A stretch of 64,000 nt of DNA from Nectonema munidae (taxonomy: Eukaryota > Nematomorpha > Nectonematoida > Nectonematidae). The stretch is taken from the NCBI GenBank assembly GCA_030549495.1, contig JAUIRK010000919.1:741001-805000 (forward strand). Reading direction: 5' to 3'. Each line of letters starts with the position of its first letter. Within the stretch, counting starts at the first letter, position 1. The notes under the pieces were generated by a model. It had not been told where the DNA came from, searched no databases, and worked only from the letters and a program-made list of their open reading frames with translations. The position numbers were made by a program, and so were the translations under genes. This document shows positions 1 to 38,530 of this stretch, one piece after another.

Positions 1-485
1 CATGATAAACAGAAAAACCGATTGGGAGTACTTTTAAATCACTTGGAACAGCATGAGGGGATAGGAGCATGAACTTTTAAGCATTTAAATATAAGAAGCA
101 CCCTAGTGTGCGTGTGCACACATTTCTTTATTGTCATAGAATTTATTTGAATAAAGGTCCTTTTTTCTACTAATTTACCTGTCTTAATTTTTAAGTGAAA
201 ACTATACTTACGATGAAATAAAAATAGTAAAAAAACGATGAACCTGAACTTAAAGTGAAAAAAGATCAAGAGGAAAAGGGCAAACTCGATGTAAAAATCC
301 TAAACTTTTATACGTTTTTATAAATTCCGCTTCTTTTCGATGTTACTTTAATAACTGCTCATTACCATGTGTGATTAAATGAAATTAAAAATCCAAGTTT
401 ATTTTACATCTGTTTGGGGTGTCAAATGATCCATGCCTTTTTACGTATGCATGTATTCAATATCTAAGCTGAAATCTTTTCGCAG

Positions 486-610
486 GCTATTTGGTTGACT
501 TGTATTCACACATTGAAAGAGATGTGATTTACATCAATCTCGTCGTTGAAACTGAAAAGAACGTCAAACTAGTTGAAGACGATATGCTAGACTTCGTGCT
601 CAACATCAAG
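486..610 (+). CDS. M16 protease exon a
   Basis: The exon follows a cgcag acceptor at 481-485 and is followed by gtagaa at 611. It carries two bases of a split codon and then 41 codons (YLVDLYSHIERDVIYINLVV and onward to VLNIK). It corresponds to the 'LGY-V-...' strand of the M16 C-terminal domain that follows the 'E-LGY' motif. The upstream exon is not in the window. Confidence 0.78.
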
Positions 611-3600
611 GTAGAATTTCTTTGATATCCCTTATCTTTAATTCATTTGTTCATATATCGCTTTGAATGATGTCACCAGTCAAAAAAGTCATGCTAAAAG
701 TAAGAGAAGTAGATATAATATCACTATGCCTAGATTTAGTATTCAATGCTCCTGTAATTGAAAGTTGTATGATTAGATAGAGGGCGAATTTCAGAAAACT
801 TTAAATAGCTCTAATTATTATTTAATCAAGTCAGAAGAATTCATTTTTGGCAACCTACTTTACTTTGTGAAAAAATAAAAAAATTTAATTTCAAATATTT
901 GTTAGTTAGCGAGTGAAAAGTGTAAATTGTAATATTCATTTATAAATTCTTCAAATAATTTTTATAATAATAACTTAACTAGCTGACAAGTAAATAAACA
1001 AGCCAACTTATTTGTAATGTTTTAGAAATTTCAAAAGTTTGTGAGGAGTCGGCAGAGTAAAAAAGTGGTAACTTGATAAACACTTATTTTGTTCTAAAGA
1101 AAGACAGTTCCAAAAGCCAATATGTAGTTTATTTACAATTTTAGAATAATGGTAGTGTACGGAATTAGAATATATGTTAATGTTCAACTCTGAAATAAAA
1201 GAGTAATATTTAATCCGAAGTGCGAACTCTATATATCGCAATGGTGACATGTGAATGTTAACATCTAAAGTCTAAACGATGAAAAATTTACAATTGTATA
1301 TTTCGGTGATCCTATAGGAACTTTTAATATTAACTTTTTTGAAACTTGTATTGAATAAATTCAAATTATTGCGCGTATTTATTTTAAGAAAGTTTACTTT
1401 TTCGTTATTTGAAGCATATTTAAGGATATATTTCAAAATACTCATTTTAATAAGATTTACAACAGATGCATTGGATTCGCTTTTTCACCAACTTAAATAT
1501 CACTTTATTTCAAATGGAAACGCTAAGCTATCAAATGCATTTTCAATAAGTTTGGGAAACGTTTATAGTAATTTAAATTATACAATTTAAAAAATGTTGA
1601 TAAAATAATCATTGAACAAAAATTGTGTGGGTATTGATGGTTTTTTAAGAAATTTTTCAGAATTATAAAGTTATTGTGCAAGATACATATTAAATTTAAT
1701 TTAAATCTTTTAGCGCCAAATGGCTTTTAAAAGAGATTGCATTTAGATGAGATGTAGATAGGTATTGCAAGAAGTTTCATTAAAGAAGTTTGGCAAAAAC
1801 AAAGATGTTTATTTTTGTTTTCTGTTTAATTTTTTTAAATGTTTATTGTTACAACGCAAAGCTCCAAAAAATAATTACGGATGAATAGAGGAAAAGTAAG
1901 GAAATCTTTTTATATAAAGCATTCTAATTTAATTTGCTACCAATTCCTCATTTCTTAGCATTTCGCTCTTTTTAAATTCATGTTCGTAATCAAGATCTAA
2001 ACCCTAAGCCGCATCACTCACCATCTCTTATTCCAGGCTTCTTTAAGCCAGGGCCCATTTTAGGGCATGCAAAAAATGATTTTAGCAAATATTACTTTTA
2101 CCACGCTTCAAACGGTAAAAGTTTAATTGAAGGAAAACATAAGCAAATATACAAATATACTTATATTTTAATCAATTACCAAAAATTAAACTTTTTTACT
2201 TGCTCTATTTTTATATATTTTATGATTTTACCCTCAAATAAAAATTTTTAGGCCCCAGATTTAATTTTAATAAAATTTGAGAACTGTAGTAGAAAAGGTT
2301 GAAAAACTAAGCCTTAGACTAAGCCTGTCGACGCAAAATAATATCATAATAATTTAACACATAAAATTAAAAGAAAAACTACTTACTGAATCTCTAAATA
2401 TGATCAGATTAAGGGGTGCGTTTATGCTCCTAAATTCAAACGTTGCTACCCTGGAAGAGATTAATGAAGAAATTGGGACAACATTTAATCTTGTAAAAAG
2501 TTCTGGTTTAAATTTTAAAGTTTGAATTTGACTCATATCAGGATTTAAGTGATTTAATTGACCAAGAAAATCAACTTATAAAATTGTTGAATTTTGAAAT
2601 TCTCCAGTAGATTATGTTACTGTTTTTGGAGATGCCTATTTTAACTCATCCAGAGACTTCGATACTTAAATTTATTATTAAGTTAACTGAAGCTAAGGAA
2701 TATTGAACGACACAGTTATATTTCTACTAGATCCCCTTTATGTCAGGAAAATAAAAATGATGTTTTTTAGAAAAAATTATAAATGAAATCATGAAATGAA
2801 ATCTGTAAAGATTTTGTGAAACAAAAATCTTTCAAATCGTGTTTACTGCTCCAGTTTAATCAGCTAAAATGAAGGAAAATTATAAAATTAATTTTGATAA
2901 AAAATTTCCATAGAATTTATTATGTTATGATCATAAGCGATTCCGATAGTAACTTGCAAAGAGAAATGAACTAAAGCAAATCAATTTACAAGAACCTTCT
3001 ATTATTTTGCTTAAGAAAAATGCTTTTCGAATAAATGTAATCATCATCTTTCCAAATTATGTTTCGCTAAAGGTAGAAAATCCTTTATTCAATTAAGAAT
3101 TTGCATTTAAAGCACGGCATCTTATTTCTAATTACAATTGTTCTCTATATCGTTTTTTTATTACATTTTTTATTTTTTCTTTGAAAATAAACTTTCTTTT
3201 TCTTTCTTCAAACAAGTTTTTTGAAAAATAAATTTGCAATCACCCTGGTCCTATTTAGTTCAAAGCCACCGTTATGAGAAAAGTAAAGAAGAATATGAAA
3301 AAATGACACTAAGAAGATCAGAATGGTGGAAACTTTATTGTTCAAAGAATTTATTTGAATAAAAGTTTTACTCTTTTCTAGTTGAAAAAGGAATTTGACT
3401 TTAATAGAATGAGTACGAAATTTTGTTGACTTATTATCATATCGTCAGTTTGTTAAAATATCTAGATCTTCAAGAACGGTTCACGATAACACTTTCTTAT
3501 AACATAGAGAACTTATGAGGCTTGCGTTAGATCTTTAAGTAACTAATTGCCAAACTAAATTTTCTAAAAGAAAAATTTTCAATCTCCAATTATAAATTCC

Positions 3601-6600
3601 CCATGACGATTAAAAAGAAGTATTCAGAAAAAAAAGGTCATAAATTAATTGATTACATAAAAGAAAATAATAGAATTATATTTCTAAACCCCACATTCCA
3701 AATGTAAATGTTTTGTCAATTTTTTATCTATGTCCGATTCAATAAAAAAAGGTGATAAATTAATTGATTACATAAAAGTAAATAATAGAATTATATTTCG
3801 AAACCCCACATTCCAAATGTAAATGTTTTGTCAATTTTTTATCTATGTCCGACACCCCCCCCCCCTCCCCTCCCATACTTCTTGGGACTAGTTCCCCCCC
3901 CCCCCCTCTCCCGGGAACTCTCTTAATGTAACACTTTTTTTTCTACCTAAGGATAAACTACAGAATTTAACAGAAGCAGAATTTCAGAATTATAAGGAAA
4001 CAAAGGTGAATTCACTACTTGAAAAGTCTAAATCCATTGATGAAGAGATTGGCATATACGCTAATGAGATGCTCCGACATGAGATTCGATTCAATAGAAG
4101 TAACTAATAATTTGTTAATATTATATACGTTAATATTTGTTATGTAATATATACGCTAACCCAATAATATCAAACCTACTTTAAATAGTACCTTTAAGTT
4201 AATCTAAATCACTCTCTCAATACAAAATTCAAGATTTAAACTGGGATTTCTAATTTTGTTTATATTAGTTAAAAATTAAAATTAAAATTATTGACTAAAT
4301 TATTGACTGAAACATTTGATGTAGAAGATGAGAGGGAGAAGTCATCATTATCAGCATCATATATTTAAGTGAGTTAAATTCCAAAAGGAGTTTCCCAAAA
4401 TAAAATAATTTCATTTTACATTAGGGAGTTTATTATTTCAGGAGAGGAGCTTGCAAATGTTTGCATGGGATTCAAGAAAATTGATTTGGAAAACTTCTAC
4501 AATGTATGCATTTTTATAGTCGTTATTTATAATAATAAATAAATATGTTATGATTCTTTTTTATCGTATTAAAAAACTCTTTTCAATTTCATTTTTTGCA
4601 AATTTAATAGAAATATTTGGCTTCAAGAGCAAATAACAGTAGAAGAATGTTGAAAGTTCGAGTTATTGCAACGAAAACTCCCGCAGACAACTCTTCAGAA
4701 AGAAAAGAAGACTACCAAACAAATTTAACAACAATTTCTTTAGAAGTTTGATTATGACTATTATCATTCTTGGCGTTTAAAATACTTCTCATATTTTTAT
4801 ATAAATTTCCTCAAAATCTTTTAGCAAACTCCCAAACCAACACAAATCGGAAGAAGTATTACAAATTTATGTAAAAAAATAAACTTTCAAAATGTGAGTC
4901 TGCATACAAAGTGCTTTAGTAAAGAGCAATTTTTTACGAGAACAGTACACTAAGCTCCAAAATCAAGCATTACTACGTTTAACATTTGCAAAGATAAGGC
5001 TTGAGTCTAACAGCAAGCAGACGGCAGTCCAACCCCTCCCCATTGGAAAGAAGCTCAAAAATTCTGAAAGTGGGTTTGGACACACAAAGTGAATGTGAGT
5101 GGCTTTAATAGGCGAAACAGTTTTTTCAGAGTGTACGGCTACTCATGATGATCAAATACAAGAGAACTTGCGATTCCCAGTTATAACTAATAGCACCTTG
5201 TATGCACAATTATAATGAGCATCCGTTACTACCAGCAATAGAAAAAGAGAAATGTGCTTCACCTCACACATATGGATTCGAAACGGCAAGGGCGAACAAG
5301 TACACAACGATATCAAAACTAGTTGGCTGAGAATTACGTTAAACAGCAACTGGAGAGAACAAGTGTCCTTTTCCGTCATATTGTTTGACTTGGGGTTTTA
5401 GCGAATTCATTAAATGCCTAAGTGAAACAATGGTTTCACAAATTTCTTGAAAGATTTGCCTATTTCATGATATCTTCTATTTCACAGTCCTGCTCTATTT
5501 CATATTATATTTGTGGGCATAACTTTAGTAAAAATAATATTTGCAGGTTCTGATAGAGTAAATTACTAATATTTATTTAGAGAAATCTTAAATGCAAATA
5601 GTTACTAGTTTATATGTTATTCGATAAACCGATTTTTTATTACACACAAACTTAACTAGGAACGATGTCAACGCGTATTAAATGTTTTAAAAATTCGGTA
5701 TTTCATGTTCCCATTTTACGTTCGTCTAATCGACGATCTATTAGAGATGGGTCTACTACCTTCGACCGCCAATACAGCGTTACTCTTTTCTAGGCAATAC
5801 AACAACGATAAAAGCCTAGTTCACATGGCTATGATACCAAATAATTCCTAAAAGTCAAACTCCATTTGCACAATATTTTGATATCGGCTTTTCAGCTTAA
5901 ATATAATCGTTAAATTGAATGTGTAGGTAATAAAGTTTGTGTGGTCTATTTTGTCTAGATTAGGCAGCTAGCTAATAATTTATTTGAACATAAATCCGCG
6001 TGAAGTCAGAAATGTCAAACTCATTTAGAAAGCCCAAGTACAGTCTACTCGAAAACAAGACTTTTACAACTTGTAAAAACTCAAGTTATGTTATACAAAC
6101 ATTTTCTATTTTCGACAAACTACCGTTCCATTATTAATTCGCACGATTTATTAATGGAGGGATAAAACCATGCTAGCTTTATTTCTCAAGTTTTTGCATT
6201 TAGAGGTTTGAAAATGTCTGAAAGTGTCAATCAAATGTTCGATTTAAGTCTAATGTCTACAGAAATATTCTTGAAATTTAAATAAATATCTGTTTTTATA
6301 CCAAATGGAAGATGCTGGTTTCATTTTTAGACTCAGATTTGGCATTTATGGTTTTATCTGAAAGTTTCAATCAGATTTACGGTTTACTTCAAGATACTCT
6401 CTCCAAAAATATTTTCAAAAAATAAAATATTTATTTTTATACCAAATCGACTATGCTTATTTTATTTCTGTTCTCCATTTTGGCTAATACGGTTAAAAAA
6501 TTATTTGAAAGTAGCAGTTGAATTAGTGATGTATGCCTGAAAATCAGTTCTGTAAAATTTTTTCAAAAAATCTTTGTATATTAGTTATACAGTAAAAATA

Positions 6601-8243
6601 TACCAGCACTAATAGGGTTAAAGATTCAAGCTTCCTTATCAAGTGCAAATGAGACAAGTTGATAATTTTTTCAGCTAAATCAGCTAAATTATAGATATCT
6701 GGTATGGTACATTATTAATATAATGGCATGATATTATTACGTACACTTCATTGAATCTATATTTTCTACTTTTGGGTGAATGACGTGAGACCCCACATCT
6801 TTCATTGCAGATATCATCTACTTTTTAAATCTTCAAGATTTTTAAATCCCACATCTTCAGAGAGGTACCTCCGAGAAACAGCTTATTGCAAGAGATGGCT
6901 GTGTGTGGATATTCTAGCCATGCCTCTGAAGTCATTCAGAGGCGCTTAATCATCAGGTGCTGTCACCAGGATTTCAATTAACCCAGAGAAGTAAATATGG
7001 CTAGATCAAGAATTCCCTACTATTCTTAAGGAGTTATTTTGAATTACCTACCCATGAAAAGCCACATCTTAATAACTATAAATGCTGTCTAGAAATTCAA
7101 AGTAATTATATTCCTTTGCTTGCTTCATTTTTAAGTGTAAAAAAGAATGTTTTCACTAAATGCTACCAGCAAATAGTAGAGTCAAAAAAGTTATCATTTG
7201 AAGTCTGTAAAATTAAGGTACATGCACTTGAATAACTGCCAGTTTGATTATATCGTGTCAAAGCATAGTGCCACTATCTGACCTTGTATATTTCATTTTG
7301 TCAAGCACTGCATCACCACATCACAGCTGATATCTTTTCTTAGCCAGTTCATGAAGCTAGTTCGGGAACACCTTGCAACTGTTCACCCTAGTTAACACAA
7401 TACGTTCATGAGATTCTAGATCTTCCATCAAGTTACGTTCCCAGTGAAACAATATGCCTAAAATTCATACCGACCATTGTTTGCAGCATGGTCTCGTTTC
7501 TTCTCTTTTGCTAGATGGATCGATTTTCTGTTTATATTCAAGTAAGAGGAAGGAAAGACTGGAAGTCGTTTCATAAGCTAATGTAAATCAGACAGACATG
7601 ATTTTGATTTATATTTGATCCTCAAGTCTATCAGCAAACTAGGTCATTTCAAATATGTGGTAAGGACTAAGGAGTGTCATTTTTTCCAATTTGTGAAGAT
7701 TTAGGTTGCTTCCAGGGGTCTGTTGATGTGAATGTAGATTTATGCTATGAATTACAGCTTCTTATGGACAAAACAAATAATTTTTTTTAAAATTTTAAAT
7801 GCTAGGATTGAATTGTAAACATATTTGGCAAGAGAAGTTCCTTTCATCAATGGAAAAGACTGGTGGAGTGGTAGATCTTAAATTTTCAACTTTAGAGGCC
7901 ACCCCTTATTACTAGTACTTAAAGTTTCTCTAAGTAACTATACCAATTAGATGATGATAAAATACTAAAAACAAGATTGTAGCTCATTTATCAAAAAATA
8001 TAAAAATAATCGCTATTCTTGGAACCAACTCCACAATTTAGTGATAGGAGTGTGTTATAGATAAATCAAGGGTGTCAAAAACGTGATTTTATACTGGCGA
8101 CGAATATTCCTAGTTGAATTATTTATTATAATCATTTTTAGAAAAACGTCATCAAGATTACGGACATAAAAGAATTCAAAAAGGAAGCGAAAGATGTATT
8201 CTATAGAGGAGAGTACTTTTTACAGCTGAAGTCTGAGACATGA
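486..8243 (+). CDS. M16 metalloprotease (insulin-degrading enzyme/nardilysin family), C-terminal exons
   Basis: Five coding exons at 486-610, 3952-4099, 4442-4503, 4611-4745 and 8142-8243 join with GT-AG borders and consistent phases into the last ~165 residues of an M16 peptidase; the gene starts left of the window. The reading runs from GYLVDLYSHI through LTEAEFQNYK, a basic FNRREEL segment, KYLASRANNS, RMLKVRVIAT and ITDIKEF to the stop. This order matches the C-terminal non-catalytic domain of IDE and nardilysin, with a 'TEE-F' helix, an 'RR/SKML-V-V' strand and a final 'ITDI-F' near the end. The zinc-binding HxxEH region is N-terminal in this family and lies outside the window. IDE-like enzymes cut small peptides in a closed chamber; nardilysin cuts at dibasic sites. 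The piece does not decide between them, though RMLKVRV and ITDI look slightly more nardilysin-like. An AATAAA at 8458-8463 is a plausible poly(A) signal. Confidence 0.82.
3630..3852. repeat. 115-bp direct tandem duplication
   Basis: The block beginning ggtcataaattaattgatta at 3636 recurs as ggtgataaattaattgatta at 3751. Both continue almost identically for ~100 bases and end in 'ttttttatctatgtccga'. Only a handful of differences separate them, so the duplication is young. It ends where a run of C begins. Confidence 0.9.
3854..3913. repeat. C-rich low-complexity tract
   Basis: Two long C runs separated by a short mixed stretch lie 40-100 bases before an M16 exon. The tract replaces a normal polypyrimidine context and is likely unstable in length. 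Confidence 0.85.
3952..4099 (+). CDS. M16 protease exon b
   Basis: The acceptor is ctaag and the donor is GTAACT. The exon has 49 codons plus one base and reads DKLQNLTEAEFQNYKETKV, then EKSKSIDEEIGIYANEMLRH and IRFNR. The LTEAEF...K helix matches 'MTEEAFQKHI' of IDE and 'LTEEAF' of nardilysin. A C-rich stretch and a 115-bp tandem duplication lie directly upstream of the acceptor. Confidence 0.82.
4442..4503 (+). CDS. M16 protease exon c
   Basis: A short exon behind a ttatttcag acceptor and before a gtatgc donor. Two bases complete an Arg codon, followed by 20 codons reading EELANVCMGFKKIDLENFYN. It matches the 'L-...-K-DI--FY' helix of IDE. Confidence 0.8.
4611..4745 (+). CDS. M16 protease exon d
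   Basis: The exon holds 45 codons between a tttaatag acceptor and a GTTTGA donor. It includes KYLASRANNSRRMLKVRVIA, which resembles the 'K-L-V-V' strand near the C terminus of M16 enzymes. A Thr/Ser/Glu-rich linker follows. Without splicing the frame would stop two codons later, and the splice to exon e is in phase 0. Confidence 0.78.
6180..6600. repeat. Diverged tandem repeat, three ~140-bp units
   Basis: Three successive units share a 'gaaagtttcaatcaga' type core, an 'aaaatattttcaaaa' middle and a 'tttttataccaaatcga' end, near 6180-6310, 6311-6450 and 6451-6600. Two units of the same family occur in reverse orientation at 61970-62225. Confidence 0.75.
8142..8243 (+). CDS. M16 protease terminal exon
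   Basis: The acceptor is attttta-g. The exon reads KNVIKITDIKEFKKEAKDVF and continues to a TGA at 8241-8243. The 'I-DI-EFK' block is the usual last conserved block of IDE and nardilysin, so this is very likely the true C terminus. The 3.4-kb intron before it makes the join less certain than the others. Confidence 0.7.
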   Translation, partial: KNVIKITDIKEFKKEAKDVFYRGEYFLQLKSET

Positions 8244-8457
8244 AAGTTAACTTCTATTTCAATTCCTTCTCCGTTACACTGGAAGAACGGATCTACATCT
8301 TTCAATCAAACAAATTTATAAATCAAACTCTACCATATGTGAGAACATATGAAACTAATCTTTACCTTTATATATCCACTCTACTAAATTTTTGAAGGCT
8401 TCTACATTCAATGAAACTTATAAATCTAATTTTCACCTTTTTTTTTAAATTTTTGCC

Positions 8458-8463
8458 AATAAA
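8458..8463 (+). terminator. candidate poly(A) signal of the M16 gene
   Basis: An AATAAA lies about 215 bases after the M16 stop codon. Such hexamers are common in AT-rich DNA, and another occurs near 8645, so this is only a candidate. Confidence 0.35.
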
Positions 8464-9993
8464 GTTAAAGCAGCTTTGTACATATCTTTTTAGACTTTGC
8501 AATGATTTTTTTGTTAAAGTTCAGGTGAAAGCTATCAAAAATAACAGATAAGTGTTTTGAAGGATACTTAATATTTAATTGCGATTATTGAGCTACTGAA
8601 TTTGTGGACCTAAATTTCAGAGAAGTCTACACTATTACCTTTCAATAAAAATAACCGCATGTAAGAATGAGTAACTCAAGTCACTATGCGAGTATAGTGT
8701 GACACTAATCTAAATGCTTTTCGGCGTAAAAGAACACGTTTACCAAAATTTTCAATTAAAGTAAAAATGTCAAAACTTTAACCACCCCACCTATAAAATT
8801 AAAGGACTAAAATAAGGGTGAAAAAATAAATAAAGTCATTTTTTGCACTCAATAAAGGTTCCAAAATGGAATTTTAACTTAATCCAACATTATTCAAGTT
8901 TTTAAGTCAATAAAAGTCTATTTGTGATCAAATCAAGAAATTCATTAAATCATAATTGCAGTTTTCGTTGAATTAAATGGAAAAAATTTTAAGTTCTATT
9001 TTAGTAACTTAGTCTGATTTTTATGATATCAGAAAAAAACTGATAAAATGAATTTTGCCTATTTTAACATATGTAGTCAGGTATAATAGAAATGGGAATT
9101 TTAGCAGCCAAAACTGAGTGATCATCTTCAAAATTAAAGAAATTGCTCGCGTAAAATACAAATTTTAAGTTTGAAATATTTTAATTATAAAGCTGTTAAT
9201 TAAAATTCTGGAAATTATGATTAGCATTATTTTTTATTAATTTCATAGGTCAATTCTTGTTCGGTTATTATAAGACTTTAAATTTATTTTCACTTCTTAT
9301 AAGCTATCCTGCTTTTTTATAAATGTGCATATACACTTAGCAATCGGAATACGGAGAAAACATTCCCAAAACGCTGCATTATTTTTTACTCAAATATCAA
9401 AACAAAATAGTGTTGAACAATTTTCAATAAAGCTATTTAAAACTTTCTTAAGCCTTTAAAATAATGAAAGAAGCTTGACTCTTCTCTTTCTAAAAGTGGA
9501 AATAAGCAAAAGGTGGATTAAAATTCATTCAACAACAACAATAATAATAATAATAATAATAATGTGTCAACATTGTTCGATTGGAATGCATAATTCTAAC
9601 ATAGCACTAAGACAATTCAGAAGAAAACAAACTTAAAGAAAAGTCACTTTTAAAGGAAGTTAAATAAATGCAGAAGGATTTCGATTCAAAATCTCTGTTA
9701 TGTGAGATATAAAACGTAAAATGATTGAAGGATAAATAAAAAATTGTAGGATTTCGAGTTTAAAAAGGATATAATAAGAATGCATACGAAATGATGCCAA
9801 AAATTAAAACAAATTGAGATTGCAAATAATTATAAATAAAATTTTCAAATCCAAAATAAAGGTGAGATTGAGGAAGGAGATTTTGAGGATGAGAAATGAT
9901 ATGATGATGCTAAATATTTGAAGAAACTTTGCATTGAAGCAGAAGATGCTGGGTGTATGTAGCAGCAAAACGGAGGCTCTTGTAAAAAGAAAA
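8464..9993. other. Convergent intergenic region
   Basis: Sequence between the 3' ends of the M16 gene (+) and the PAPS synthase gene (-). It must hold both 3' UTRs. The only clear structure is the trinucleotide repeat near 9540; I see no coding segment. Confidence 0.55.
9533..9563. repeat. (AAC)n/(AAT)n microsatellite
   Basis: A few AAC units are followed by about eight AAT units. It lies in the 3' flank of the PAPS synthase gene. Confidence 0.9.
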
Positions 9994-36957
<26,964 letters not shown>

Positions 36958-37987
36958 CTATCAAAACAAGTTATGGGTGAGGGGAATGCTGTTCAAGAGT
37001 TTTAAAGGTGGAATATGTATACTGTGTTTGCCGAGGGCTTTGGGGCTACTCATTGCAGCACAAATTGCTGCTACGCATTCTGTTCATGCGAGTTGGATAG
37101 GCTTCTATTTGAAGCGGTATTGACAACGTACTAAAATAGCTACTTAAAATAGGCGATTCGCATCATTGGTTGGAGGTTGGCTAATTCACATACATAAGGA
37201 ATGAATGACACTTATGCAATTCTATTTTTGTATGTAGGAAGGATAAAGGGGGACCGCAACAACATCATTAGTTGCATGTCAACTGGCGATCCAGATACAC
37301 ACGAAATAAATATTATACATCCATATTTCTACATATTAATTTTTATGAAAGATATCAAAAAATTGGTAATCGCGTCACGCAATTCTGCACGCCAAAACAG
37401 TAATCATACTATGATATTTCATACGTGGAAAATTGAGATGAACAAAGAATCAGAAAAATATAACAACACATTAAAAATACTATCTAACGAAAACACTCGC
37501 ATCTAAATTATGCTGATTAGAAATAGGTCGGTTTAATTAGCTTAAACTGTGGTGTTGATAAAAATATTAATATTATTTATTATTACTATAAAATTAATAA
37601 TATCTCTAGGTCTATTGTTCGGTATTTGGATAAGGCATTCTACACAAAGAAACAGTTAAAGATGCATTTCATTATATTATGTTAGGAATACAAATTTCCA
37701 TGATTGATACACGTTCGTGACCTTTGATATTTGGCCTCAAAAAAGCATGGTCTTGAAGAAACAACTTTATATTACTGAAAATTGTACTTATGAATAAAAT
37801 CCATAAGTTGTATACGATTTTGGAAATTTTCTCAACCTTAGTCATTTTTGATCAATATTAATGATTTTTGAAACATAGCAAATAAGAATAAATTGAAATC
37901 AGTCTCCTATAGATTTAGATCATGCGTTGCTTCTACATACCCTTGTCACTCATTTGGAAATGGTTAAATACAAACTAAGACCGGGAA
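36958..37987. other. Stretch upstream of PAPS synthase exon 2
   Basis: The first ~170 bases (36960-37125) are clearly richer in G and C than their surroundings and may hold extra PAPS synthase 5' sequence, but no homologous protein is visible. The rest is plain AT-rich DNA. Confidence 0.35.
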
Positions 37988-38530
37988 TCATAAATTCAAA
38001 GCGTGAAGAATGTTTAGGAAGAGCTTCGTTTGAAATGCACACTGAAATGCATCTTTTAATATTCGCCTTTGGCTTCTTTTAGCAGAATTCCATATTTTAA
38101 GTGATATTTTGTCTCCACTTTCCTTATTCACAAAACTGAAGGACTGGTTCACGGTTTTGTCAACAAACCCCGATCTTTGCACGTTGACATGCGCGCCATT
38201 CATCACGGCGAATGAGTGATCCAGATTGAATTCCTTTTCTATTATACGGAGTAGAGAAGCTGCTTTTCTATCTTTACAATCTCCATACACTCAATTGCTC
38301 GAGATAAAGAGGTATCCACTAAACCAAAAACACAAATTCGCTTATGAGGAGCTCTTCCGCTATGATACTTTGGCATAGGTAAAAAAAATGATTCGTCTAT
38401 TTCAATTATACAGCCAGGACCTCCAAGTTGTACTGAATTTCTTTCAAAATATTTTTCACAAACTTGACTAAAAAAGCTAAAAGAACAAAGCGTTGTTTTT
38501 TTTTCACTTAATGCCAGCTGTGAAAATTTG
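37988..38530 (-). mobile_element. Merlin-type (IS1016/ISXO2-like) DNA transposon remnant
   Basis: Read on the - strand: CEKYFERNSVQLGGPGCIIE and IDESFF, then LPMPKYHSGRAPHKRICVFG and LVDTSLSRAIECMEI, then FAVMNGAHVNVQRSGFVDKT and VNQSFSFVNKESGD. LGGPG--IEIDES is the first DDE acidic block of Merlin/IS1595-type transposases. The 'VNHS--FV' block and the following 'R-KR' helix are also in order. At least two frame changes separate the blocks and no N terminus is clear, so it is dead. Terminal repeats were not identified. Confidence 0.75.

Larger units (their letters stand above)
611..3951 (+). other. Intron of the M16 gene
   Basis: About 3.3 kb of AT-rich sequence between exons a and b. Short open frames here do not resemble any protein I know. 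The only structured part is the 115-bp tandem duplication and C-rich tract at its 3' end. Confidence 0.6.

Noticed and set aside
5152-5379. 75-codon open frame on the - strand with a hydrophobic start
   Set aside because: It resembles a signal peptide only loosely. It sits in an intron of the M16 gene on the opposite strand, with no homologous block.
37201-37506. 101-codon open frame on the + strand
   Set aside because: No motif, no supporting splice sites and AT-driven composition.
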